The position numbers were made by a program, and so were the translations under genes. The notes beneath the pieces were generated by a model that saw only the letters and a program-made list of their open reading frames with translations, ran no database searches and was not told the origin of the DNA. A DNA stretch of 64,000 nt. It comes from Terebella lapidaria (lineage: Eukaryota > Annelida > Polychaeta > Terebellida > Terebellidae). Where the stretch lies: NCBI GenBank assembly GCA_949152475.1, contig OX424570.1, positions 24,176,694 to 24,240,693 of the forward strand. Direction: 5' to 3'. Below, piece after piece: positions 48,401 through 59,314 of this stretch; the first letter of the stretch is position 1, and every line of letters begins with the position of its first letter.

Positions 48401-51400
48401 TTGACCAAAGAAGAATACAAAAATAGTTGGAAAAATTAGTATTAAGTGTAGCTGGAGTAATAGCCGATTTTGTGATTTTCACGTTTTCCGTTGCCATGAC
48501 AACCGTTTTGATCCCATTCCGTCGAAATTTGAGGAGAACCGCGCCACTGCAACAGCGCTTCTGTCCTGTAAATTTCAGAGTGATTGGACGGTTTTTCTTT
48601 GAGTTATGAGCGCAGAAATTAGCACTGAAAAGTCGCTGGCAAAAAATAACCGAAATCGTGACCACCAATTTTTCGACATCGGGCGATAATGGAGTTTTCG
48701 TCGTACGACCATTGGTCGTACACCATACGATTGGCCAGAGAAAAATACAAAAATAGTTGAAAAAACTAATATTAAGTAGAACCGGAGTTATGACCATTTA
48801 TGTGATTTTTACGCTTTCCGTTGCCATGGCAACCGTTTTTATCCGATTCCGACAAAATTTGAGGACCGAGCCACTGCCATACCGCTTCATCCCTATAGGT
48901 TTGGAGTCAATAGATCCATATGTTGTCGAGTCATGCGTGCAGAAGGACAGACAGACAGACAGACCCAAATACAATACCCTCTCCCCCTATCGGGGCGAGG
49001 GTAACAATGGCGAAATTACCTATTACAGGTGGCTAATTGTAATGCGTGTGTGGTTAAAGTGTCTTGATCAGTGTTCAATTATGCATGTTAAAAAATTAGC
49101 CCAAGGGCTAAGAAAGGTTACCGGACAATATATATTTTAGATCTTAGCCTTTTGTCTGATGACCTTAAAAACAAGGTCATTGGTCAATTCAAGGTCGTGA
49201 GAATATTCACCATATATCATTTCCTATATGTTCGAACTGATTCCAAAGCTGTAAAGGCGATAATAAGCGAGATATTAACCATTTTGCACTCGGCCCTTGA
49301 AAATGAGGTCAAAGGCCAAATTCAATGTCACGAGAATATTCTGCATATATCATTTTCTATATGTCCACAATTGATTCCTAAGCTGTAAAGTTGATAATAA
49401 AAGAGATACTACCCATTTTGCGTTCTGACCTTGAAAATGAGGCCAAAGGTCAAATTCAAAGTCACAAGAATATTATGGATATATCATTTCCTATATGTCC
49501 ACGATTGATTCCTAAGCTGTAAAATCGATAATAAGCGAGATATTAGCCATTATGTGCTATGATCTTGAAAATAAGGTCAAAGGTCAAATTTAAGATCATC
49601 AGAATATTCAGCGTATATCCTTTCCTATATGTCCACAATTGATTCCTAAGCTGTAAAGTCGATATTAAGCGAGATATTAGCCATTTCGGGCTCTTGACCT
49701 TGAAAATGAGGTCAGAGGTCAAATTCAAGGTCACGTGAATATTCAGCATATATCATTTCCTACATGTCCACAATTGATCCCTAAGCTGTAAAATCGATAA
49801 TAAGTGAGATATTAGCCATTTTGTCCCGTGACCTTGAAAATGAGGTTAAAGGTCAAATTCAAGATCATGACAATAATCTGCATATATCATTTCCTATATG
49901 TTCATAGATAATAAGTAAGATATTAGCCATTTTGTCCCGTGACCTTGAAAATGAGATCAAAGGTCAAATTCAAGATCATGACAATAATCTGCATATATCA
50001 TTTCCTATATGTTCATAATTGATTCCTAAGCTGTAAAGACGATAAGAAGTGAGATATTACCCATTTTGTCCTGTGACCTTGAAAATGAGGTCAAAGGTCA
50101 AATTCAAGGTCATCAGAATATTCAGCATATATCATTTTCTATATGTCCACAATTAATTTCTAAGCGGTAAAGTCGATAATAAGCAAGATATTAGCCATTT
50201 TGTTCTTTGACCTTGAAACTGAGGTCAGAGGTCAAATTCAAGGTCACGAGAATATTCAGCATATATCGTTTCCTATATGTCCACAATTGATTCCTAGTCT
50301 CTAATCTCAATATTAAGTGAGATATAAGGCATTATATCCCATTATAAAGCATAGGAGAATTTAACATGGGAAAGTCCCATATGGGCCAAGTTTGGCCCAA
50401 AATGGCCCACTTCGAGCGATTCAAGCGCAACGAAACTTATACACATCACAGGAGTACATATGAGGAGTGATGTGTATCAAAAAGAAAAATAAGTTACTGA
50501 ACAGTTTTTGAGAAAATGGCCGCCAAAGTCCAAAATCAGGCATTTTTTGTCGAAAATGGCCGCCATTTTGAAAAAAATTAGCCCAAGGGCTAAGAAAGGT
50601 TACCAGACATTATATATTTTAGATATTAGTATTTTGTCCCGTGACCTTCAAAAAAGGTCATTGGTCAATTCAAGGACACGATAATATTCGACATATGTCA
50701 TTTCTAGTATGTCCATAATTGATTCCTAAGCTGTGAAGTCAATAAAAAGCGAGATATTGGCCATTATGTCCTGTGACCTTGAAAATGAGGTCAGAGGTCT
50801 AATTCAAGGTCATAGCAATATTCAGCATATATCATTTCCTATATGTTCACAATTGATTGCTAAGCTGTAAAGTGGATGAAAAGCAAGATATTAGTCATTT
50901 TGTCCTGTGATCCTGAAAATGAGGTCAAAGGTCGAATTGAATGTCATGGCAATAATCTGCATAATCATTTCCTATATGTCCACAATTGATTCATAAGCTG
51001 TAAAGTCAATTATAAGCGAAATATTAGCCATTTTGAGCTCTGACCTTGAAACTGAGGTCAGAGGTAAAATTCAAGGTCACGATAATATTCAGCATATATC
51101 ATTTCCTATATGACCACAGTTGATCCCTAAGCTGTGAAGTCGATAATAAGTGAGATATTAGCCATTTTGTCCTGTGACCTTGAAAATGATGTCAAAGGTC
51201 AAATTCAAGGTCATGACAATAATCTGCATATATCATTTCCTATAAGTTCATAATTGATTCCTACATTGTAAAGTCAATAAGCAGCGAGATATTAGCCATT
51301 TTGTGCTCTGACCTTGAAACTGAGGTCAGAAGTCAAATTCAAGGTCACGAGAATATTCAGCATATATCATTCCCTATATGTCCACAATTGATCCCTAAGC

Positions 51401-54400
51401 TGTAAAATCGATAATAAGTGAGATATTAGCCATTTTGTCCTGTGACTTTGAAAATGAGGTCAAAGGTCAAATTCAAGGTCATGACAATAATCTGCATATA
51501 TCATTTCCTCTAAGTTCATAATTGATTCCTACACTGTAAAGTCAATAATAAGCGAGATATTAGCCATTCTGTGCTCTGACCTTGAAACTGAGGTCAGAAG
51601 TCAAATTCAAGGTCACGAGAATATCCAGCATATATCATTTCCTATATGTTCACAATTGATTCCTAAGCTGCTAAATCGATAATAAGTGAGATATTAGCCA
51701 TTTTGTGGTGTGACCTTGAAAATGAGGTCAAAGGTCAAATTCAAGATCATCGGAATATTCGGCATATATCATTTCCTATATGTCCACAATTGATTCCTAA
51801 GCTGTAAAGTCGATAATTAGCGAGATATTAGCCATTTTGTGCTCTGAACTTGAAACCGAGGTCAGAGGTCAACCTCAAGGTCACAAGAATATTCGGCATA
51901 TTTCATTTCCTATATGTCCACAATTGATTCCTAGTCTCTAATCTCAATATTAAGTGAGATATTAGGCTTAATGTGTCCCGTTATAAACCATAGGAGAATT
52001 TAACATGGGAAAGTCCCATTTGGGCCGAGTTTGGGCCCAAAATGGCCCATTTCGAGCGATTCAAGGGCAACGAAATTCATACATGTCACAGGGGTACTTA
52101 TGAGGAGTGTTATGCATTGATAAGAAAAAAAATTACTGAACAGATTTTGAGAAAACGACCGACAAAGTCCAAACTTGGCCATTTTTCGACGAAAACGGCC
52201 GCCATTTTGAAAAAAAATTCGAAAATCAGAAAACTAAAAAAAAACCTTTCCTTGAAATATTTTTAGATATTTTTGTGCAAAATTTCAGAAATATTCCACG
52301 GACGCCGGACGCAACGCCATGGCAATAGGTTATCGGACCAAAGGTCCGGTAACCTAAAAATGCGCAAAATCGAAAAACTAAAAAAAAGACTTTCCTGGAT
52401 ATATTTTTAGGTATTTTTGTTCAAAATTTCAGAAAGATTCGACCGTAAACTTTAAAGATAAAAATGTGAACGGACGACGGACGACGTACGCAACGCCACG
52501 GCAATAGGTTATCGGACCAAAGGTCCGGTAACCTAAAAACGAATAAAACAGAATACATACCCAGTCCGTTAGAACACTTGTAACGTATGTGAAGGTATTG
52601 CGCCTCGCGTACTTCTCCTCGTCCACAATCGGCAGTTCCAGGGGGCACCACAAGATACTGACAAGTTCGTCTATCTTGGCATGATGCCAAAATCACCATT
52701 AAGGTCATGCTATTCTCGTCGAGCAAGGTTTCACAGAGGCCATCTGCAGGCGTGTCGTCAGGCGGTACAAGGCAAGGTGATTCTACAGGTGTATTGCGTT
52801 GTACGGTGTAGCGTGCTGAGATGATCTTGATGACGTTGCCTTCAGAGCACGTGATGTTCAAGGTTTTATTCACACATGTAGTCTCCCCGTGGAGTACTGA
52901 ATTGAAGGCAGAATGTATACCTTTTAACAAATTTTATATCACCCAGCAGAAAATATACTTTTTATACACTACACCCAATACGTAAAAATAGAACTGATAG
53001 TTGTGTTTTACATGCCCTATAATATATGTTACTGATAAGCCAGGGTATTAGCAATTGTATTGGAATCAAATTGAGAATAAATTCCGTTGGGAAGTCCCAA
53101 ATGTTCATACCTGTCTGACACTGATACACGACCATGAAGTAGAGGTTGACCTCATTCACAGTACCACCACACGTTTTATCGAGGACCCTTGGGGGTACAA
53201 ACCGGCAACTCTCAGCCGGCTCATCACACCGAGTGAAGGGTTGACCAAACACAAAGTCATACGTCAGCACACAGTCTCCGATTTTATAGGATGTACGTTG
53301 GTCACATGAGCGGCTGGTGTCGAACCCAAAGTAGGCTTCAGAGAAGACGACTATGTTGTCCGGACAATTGATTGTTTGAACTGCGTCCTGAATGCAACTT
53401 TCACTGACACGTTCTTCTGCAAATACAAATGTACAACTAGAATTTTAGTCTTGTCTAGGATGTGACTAACATCAAAAAATATATGCCTTTTGTATGTGAC
53501 TGTGATTCAAACACTTGATGTAAAATGCCGTAGTTCATTGCAGTGCACTGCAGGTATATGCAATATGGCAGCCATATATATTTTTTATCAAACTGGATTG
53601 GATCAAATTGATGTTATTTAAAGTGTTATAATCAATTTTAGGCTACCGGACGTATGGTCCAACAACCTATTGCTGTTTCGTTACGTCCGTCCGTCCGTCC
53701 ATCGTCGTCGTCGTCGTCCGTCCGCATTTTATCTTTAAATTTACGGTCTAATTTTTCTGAAAATTCGGGAAAATATAAATTAAAATGGTTCGAGGAGGTA
53801 ATTTTTAGTATTTGATTTTTCTCAAAATTGTGCCCAATTAAGTAAAAAAAAAACGCTCAATTTTGAACTTTGGCGGCCATTTTATCAAAAACTGTCTGAT
53901 CAGTTTTCAGTTTTTTTTTCAAGATTCCTTTAATACACCTCTGTGACGTGGATAAGTTTTGTTGCCTTTGAATTACCGGTCTGCATGTGGTGGCCCTTTT
54001 GATTCTTTTGACAGATGTCAAAAAGAACTTTCCCATGTTAAATTCTCCTATGTTTTATAATGGGAGATAATATGCTTAATATCTCACGTAACATGAAGAT
54101 TAGAGATAAGGAATCAATTGTGGACATATAGGAAATGATATATGCCGAATGATCTCGTGACCTCATTTTCAAGGTCAGAGCCGAAATGGCTAATATTTCG
54201 CTTATTATCAATCTTACAACTTCAAGGAATCAATTGTGCACATATAGGAAATCATATATGCTGAAGAAGAAATGAAGCTTAACGGCACTTTGGGCTCAAG
54301 GAGCCATTTCAGTGCCAAACATGGATATAAAAGTAGTATCAAGAATGATAAAACCGCAAGTTCTACAATTGAAAATTTGCAGTGAACAGTGAAAGCTTAC

Positions 54401-57400
54401 AAGATTAATTGTGAACATATTGATGACTAGATCTAGACTCAAACGAGTTGACTAGAATTGTATGTCTAAAAATAAAAGTATACCCCAATTTCCCGAAGGA
54501 AATTGAGGATTTTATCAATATTAAAATCATTGAATACATCATATATTGACTGACACTCGTAAAACAATCGACGAGTGTCAGCCAAATCTTGACAATGTAC
54601 CCGGACATGTTCAACGGTCAGCCACTCTCGACAGGGCACACACACAGGGGCCTCCTCCCCACGGATCAGGTAACCCTGAGTAAGGTATGTATGCCCTATA
54701 CGAGTTCGTGACATGACCAGTAGATCACGCCTGGACATTTCGTTTATTGGGGTACAACAACCAAGAGTTGGTTTGACATTGTGTAATTTTTTATCAACCT
54801 GCTCATCCCAGAATGACTGCCATTCTGCGTACAAGAACGTGTGGATGAGCAGCTTGAAATCAGAATGTGGCACCCTGAAAAATGTGACATCCAGATCAAG
54901 AGCTGCGCTGGCAGCCTTGTCGGCATGTTCATTCCCAGGAATGTCCACATGACTGGGTACCTAACAAAATATCATAACTTTATGCATTTGAAAAGTACGT
55001 TGATGTTCAGTGAAAATATCCGAAATTAGAGGATGGTCAATATTACGATTCTCTATGGCTTGAAGGGCTGATAGAGAGTCTGAACAAATGACAAAAACCA
55101 CTTCCCCGGACCGGCGGATATGGGACAGTGCTAACAGTATTGCTTTCAACTCAGCTGTGTACACTGAACACACATCAAGGAGACGTTGTTTGTATGTTAT
55201 CCCAGAGGTGACAGCGGCACAGCCTACTTTATTACCATCCTTAGAACCATCAGTACAGATAAACCTAAAATTTGGATAATCTAACTGAACATCATTAAAA
55301 CCACTGTGAAAATCCAAAGAGTTGAAGGTAGACTTCTTCCCAATCCTGAGAGAAAAGTTATGGTAGTTTTCAATTCCATGGTGAAACCTTTGAAATTTTT
55401 TACTCAGCTATTGTGTTCAAGTCAATATTTAAATCCGCCAATAGATGTTTCATGTGAATACCAAAGGTTGGTATCGCATTTGGCCTGGATTCAAACAGAC
55501 GAACACATTTAGGTTTGAAAACAACACTATGGGCTGGATTGTTCAGTAAAGACTTCACCTTGATGGTATACTAATGAGAAAGTTTTTCCCTCCTACGATA
55601 AAGGAAGGGTTCGTTGGCCTCAACATACAGGCTCTCCATGGGAGAGGTTCTGAATGTACGAGACACAAACGCAACCCCTGGTTATGGATAGTATCCAGAG
55701 CCTTTATGTAGGAGGGTCTGGCTGAGCCATAAACTATCAAACCATAATCAAGCTTTGACCGGACGAGTGCTCTGTATAAACGGAGCAGCACGTCACGATC
55801 AGCTCCCCAATCCATATGTGATACTACCTTGAGAAGATTCAGAGCCTTGTAACACTTTGTTTTAATGTACTTGATGTGGGGTATGAATGATGGTTTCCTA
55901 TCAAAGAATACCCCCCCCCCCCCCAAAAAAAAAAAAAACTTGAATTATTCCACCAAGGGAATAACTGTACCATTTAACTTTAATTCTGGTTCAGGGTGCA
56001 ACTTGCGCAAATTGCAGAAATGCATGCAGACAGTTTTCGTTTTGGAAAAGCGAAAACCATTTCGGTCTGCCCATTTCTCCATTGGCGCAAGGCACTGCTG
56101 TAATTGACGTTCTATTGTATGCATTTGTTTTGATGAATAGCAAACAAGGAAGTCATCCACATAGAGTGAAGCATTCACTCCAGGGGACAAAATCCTTACT
56201 ATGCTATTGATTTTGATACTGAACAGGGTTACAGACAAAATGCTGCCTTGAGGGACACCCTCCTCCTGATCAAACATATCGGAGAATGAAGTGCCCACCC
56301 TGACAGTAAATTTACGATTGGTCATATATGCTGAAAATTGTCATGAGCTTGAATTTGATCTTTGACCTAATTTTCATTGTCAAAACACAAAATGTCTAAT
56401 ATCTCGCTCATCATTGACCGCGCAGCTTAGGAATCAATTATTGTGCACATATAGGGAATGATATATGCTGAATATTCTCATGACCTTGAATTTGACATTC
56501 GACCTTCACTTTCAAGGTCAGAAAGTGAACATATAGGGAATAATATATGCTGGATATTGTCATGACCACGAATTTGACCTTTGACCTAATTTTCAAAATC
56601 AGAGCACAAAATTGCTAATATCTCGCTTATCATCGACTTTACAGCTTAAGAATCAGTTGTCTACATGTAGGGAATGATGCATGTTGAATATTTTGATGAC
56701 CTTTAATTTGACCTTCAACCTTTTTTTCAAAGTCATAGAACAAAATTACTGCTCTTGTTACTGAATTTACTGCTAAGCAATCAATTTAGGTCATATGGGG
56801 AATGATATACACGTTTGCATATCATGATATTGTGACATTATTTTCAATGTCACGGGACAAAATGAATAATACCTAAAAAATGAAACATATTGTCCGGTAA
56901 CCTTACTTAGCCATTGGGCTAATTTTTGGTTTTCCAGGTGAAAGTGATCTATCGCTATCCTCAGAGTAGCTGTACAGTGCAAAAGTTCCGATGAGCACAC
57001 GAATTTGTGAAAATTTGACATTGAAAATCAGATTTTTAAAAATAGTTTCGCACATAACGATCAACATGCAGTATTGGAAAAATAACAAAATTAACTGGAA
57101 CTATAGAAAAGCCCAATCACTTGAAACACGTATATTTATGGTATATCATAGTAATGAAACCCAAAATATTCAGTTTTATCCTTTTGTGTTGCATATAACA
57201 ACATTATAGGAAACTTCATGTCATTGTTTATGTTAGCGCAAATGTAAACAATTCGTTCACAACGTGGTTTTTTTTCGGTATGTTCTAATGCCACTGCAGG
57301 GTCATGCGGACGTATTTCAGAGGTTGTAACGGTGCTATATTATCTAATAAATGCGAGCCAATTGATTTATAAAAAAACATTCAGAAACCGGTTATTCCAC

Positions 57401-59243
57401 TTTAATACTAAATACGGAGTAGCAGTGACCATGGTGATGTAGAACAGTTACACAAGTTAGTGTTGGTTACTCAAATTGGCAAATTATGAGATTTCCAACA
57501 AAGTATTGTATTGCAAATACCGGTATGCTGAGAAACAGAATTCACTGAATCATCACCACCTGGTAGTAAACACCCTGATCATAAAGCTGAAACTCAAGAG
57601 AGAACTTTTCCAAACTTTTACCAAAAACTCAAATGAATATAATGAACAATAAATATCACCAACCCGCGGTTTTCTTTGCACAGGTATAAATCAGCACCAC
57701 ATGCGTTGACGGTGTGACAACGTCAGGACATCTGACGTTTGGAGCTGTCAAAGACAGGGAGGTACAGGCGATTCTGCCAGCGCACCGCCGTCTCGCTTTA
57801 TTCATTCTTATACTACCTAGCGGTCCGACACAGTCAGTGTCCAGGAAGTTGTCTATTGGTTCCGCAGTCGTGTTCGCCACACTGTATCCCTCTAGGATCT
57901 GTACCTCTGATCCAATAGGGCACATGGCGCTGTCCATAGCAGTGTTCACTGGGGATCGGACTGATCTGGTTACATCTGCATAGCACAGTCATGATGGGAA
58001 TAAATAATCAGTGTGTCCATATTCAGATGTGGATCACACCTGCATAGTACATAAATGCATATGACTTACTATTCATCCTGTCCTGGTTAATAAAATATCT
58101 ATGTTCAAATCTCACTGTAATACGCATATATCGTGTCAAACGTGCTGACCGTGTACACATTGATCTCAGTAGCATGACAGTATATATTATCATACCATAA
58201 CTGTTGCTTGGGCATGAGTACTGCAGAATCACGTAGTGTCTGCTCCCAGGTCCTCTGCAAGGTGCAACACTTAGTCTATTTCTGAAAACATCGCAAGTAA
58301 TTTGCCCATTGCAACGCCTCTTTATGAAGTTCGCGTTTTGATCATTTGTGACGTGCGCGCATGCTCCGCCGTGCAGTAGACATGGCTCAGCACCTTCCGG
58401 GGACACCGCAGTGTAAAGTTCGTAGGTTTCTATCTGTGTTCCAACTGGACAGAGGACTTTGTGAAAATAGTCGTCTCTTGGAAGACAGAAATGCTTCAGC
58501 TTCCCTGAAAACAAAAGACAATACACTTCTGCTACTTCTTTATCTTCTACGAAATATAATCCAAACTAATGTTCCAACTGGATTAATTAATCTCGGATAA
58601 TGTTATCATGTAAGCCTATTATATTAGTTCTAGCAATCAGCTTCAAATGTTTTGAATACACCAATATGAAATAGTATTGGTGAATGCCAGCGAGTTTACC
58701 TTCAGGACTGACACAGATATAGTCCATGGTCACATAATGTGTTTGTAGGTGAATACGTCCGCAAATGGCTTGAAGTCTGGTGATTCTGAACTCTGCACAT
58801 GCCGACTTGTTCTCGCATGAGGTGACAATTTCATCGTATTTGCTTGGGTAGTTTCGGAATATATCTACTATACAGTCCGCACGGCTGGATGTACATTGGT
58901 CAGCTTCTAGACTCACACCAGCATAGACCCAGGCAATACGGACCACTTGATCCAGCGGGCAGAGAAACCGATCAAAGCTCTCCCCGTTACATCGTGTGAT
59001 GCTCTTCCGTTCTGTTCAAAATTTTCAATAATTTGTTCGAGAAAATTGTTTATAATCATTGTTTTGCAAAACATTAGAAAAAGTGAGTTTTACAATTCAA
59101 AAGACCATATTTGGCCAAACACCAATTGTATTATCCATGAAAATGCATATTTTGAATGTACGTCATTTGTTGAACCTACCTTCAGATTTGACAACAAAAG
59201 CATATATTGATAGTTTGATGCAGAATAAAATTAATCTATCCAT
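45392..59243 (-). CDS. SUEL-R3: complete five-domain SUEL-like lectin, tailless or GPI-anchored
   Basis: Nine exons on the minus strand: 59180-59243 (signal peptide), 58700-59011 (X), 58196-58504 (Y), 57664-57975 (A), 53111-53416 (B), 52561-52896 (C), 45891-45998 (stalk), 45516-45575 (hydrophobic) and 45392-45402 (G-E-M-stop). They total 1818 nt and 605 residues without a frame break. Domains X, Y, B and C each have eight cysteines and A has six. The C-terminus is a stalk, R-M-K, then about 17 hydrophobic residues with one Asp and three last residues. That could be a GPI-attachment signal or a tailless span. By family the domains bind galactose or rhamnose-type sugars. Introns C-stalk and A-B are swollen by repeats. 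Confidence 0.82.
45516..45575 (-). CDS. SUEL-R3 exon, C-terminal hydrophobic segment
   Basis: Acceptor CTCAAG, donor CTAG|GTTAGT. Encodes M-K-V-V-P-V-V-L-V-I-V-A-V-V-I-D-L-V-L, the counterpart of the R1 transmembrane exon but phase 1 out rather than 2. Confidence 0.7.
45891..45998 (-). CDS. SUEL-R3 exon, Ser/Thr stalk
   Basis: Acceptor GTTTCAG, donor ACAA|GTTAGT, 108 nt, phase 1-1. Ser/Thr-rich, with one Cys near the end (L-P-T-C-S-P-A-T). Confidence 0.72.
47059..47254. mobile_element. 196-bp CACTG MITE, first copy
   Basis: Starts CACTGGGTGGGAGCTTGCC and ends with the inverse of CACTGAGTGGGAGCTTGCCC; nearly the whole element is inverted repeat. Ends resemble the 3.4-kb element at 12983. Related units without the insert (48565-48590) read straight through TGTAAATTTCAG. 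Confidence 0.75.
48034..48229. mobile_element. 196-bp CACTG MITE, second copy
   Basis: Copied passively with the 975-bp unit rather than by a second insertion, since flanks and body match the first copy. Confidence 0.75.
49094..52354. repeat. Long GACCTTGA/AGGTCA array, more than twenty 134-bp units
   Basis: Starts AATTAGCCCAAGGGC and ends GGTCCGGTAACC, with a second internal start at about 50576, so two elements are fused. Each 134-bp unit has TGACCTTGA, AGGTCAAAGGTCA and TCAAGGTCA, then TCATTTCCTATATGTCCACA and GATATTAGCCATTTTGT. In R3 intron C-stalk. Confidence 0.85.
52366..52533. repeat. Terminal fragment of the GGTTACCGGACC family
   Basis: Repeats the last 170 bp of the preceding element and again ends GGACCAAAGGTCCGGTAACC, 27 bp from the domain C splice donor. 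Confidence 0.7.
52561..52896 (-). CDS. SUEL-R3 exon, domain C
   Basis: Acceptor AATTCAG, donor CTGG|GTATGT, 336 nt, eight cysteines. The 3' splice flank abuts a repeat fragment ending at 52533. Confidence 0.88.
53111..53416 (-). CDS. SUEL-R3 exon, domain B
   Basis: Acceptor TTTGCAG, donor ACAG|GTATGA, 306 nt, frame intact, unlike R2. Core F-S-E-A-Y-F-G-F-D-T-S-R-S-C. Confidence 0.88.
53640..56924. repeat. GGTTACCGGACC-family element, reverse orientation, split by a LINE
   Basis: Begins GGCTACCGGACGTATGGTCC, has a (TCG)n/(TCCG)n microsatellite at 53690-53725, array units on both sides of the LINE, and ends in the inverse of TTAGCCCAATGG near 56924. Confidence 0.72.
54265..56321 (-). mobile_element. 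5'-truncated LINE with RNase H (I/Nimb/Ingi-like)
   Basis: Flanked by an exact 13-bp target duplication, TCATATATGCTGA, at 54252-54264 and 56322-56334. Minus-strand order: reverse transcriptase (E-G-V-P-Q-G-S-I-L and Y-V-D-D-F), the region after it, then RNase H with C-T-D-G-S, Y-T-A-E-L-K-A, C-S-D-S-L-S-A-L and G-N-E-H-A-D-K-A-A. Coding is broken into three or more frames. The 3' tail at the left is (GAA)-like. Insertion into the array element dates it as younger than that element. Confidence 0.85.
57664..57975 (-). CDS. SUEL-R3 exon, domain A
   Basis: Acceptor ATGCAG, donor GCGG|GTTGGT, 312 nt, identical in length to the R2 exon. Core C-P-I-G-S-E-V-Q-I-L-E-G-Y-S-V-A-N-T-T. Confidence 0.88.
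58196..58504 (-). CDS. SUEL-R3 exon, domain Y
   Basis: Acceptor GTTTTCAG, donor TATG|GTATGA, 309 nt, phase 1-1, eight cysteines, end L-Q-Y-S-C-P-S-N. Confidence 0.88.
58700..59011 (-). CDS. SUEL-R3 exon, domain X
   Basis: Acceptor GAACAG, donor GAAG|GTAAAC, phase 1-1, eight cysteines. The core L-C-P-L-D-Q-V-V-R-I-A and end Y-I-C-V-S-P-E match R2. Confidence 0.88.
59180..59243 (-). CDS. SUEL-R3 exon 1: signal peptide
   Basis: ATG at 59241-59243 gives M-D-R-L-I-L-F-C-I-K-L-S-I-Y-A-F-V-V-K-S-E with donor GAAG|GTAGGT, phase 1. Too short to show up as a long open frame; identified by homology with 39250-39313. Confidence 0.83.
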
Positions 59244-59314
59244 AAGGCTGATATCAATAGATGTGTATTGTGCTAACAGGCAAACCTGAATATCCGAATT
59301 GCTACCTGGTTTTT

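Larger units (their letters stand above)
46516..48465. repeat. 975-bp tandem duplication
   Basis: GAATCTCAGAATATCTAAAG occurs at 46516 and 47491, and the two 975-bp units differ at only a few positions (for example near 46643 and 47463). Very recent event, or an assembly artefact. Confidence 0.85.
46157..49004 (-). repeat. ACCCTCGCCCC-ended repeat, copy 2, expanded
   Basis: Reverse-orientation relative of 27632-28672 with the same ends (CAGACCCTCGCCC at left, CGGGGCGAGGGT at right). It is enlarged by a 975-bp tandem duplication and by two copies of a CACTG MITE. Lies in R3 intron C-stalk. Confidence 0.7.

Noticed and set aside
49094-52354. CRISPR-like look of the regularly spaced repeats
   Set aside because: The 134-bp units are similar along their whole length, without unique spacers, and the genome is eukaryotic.
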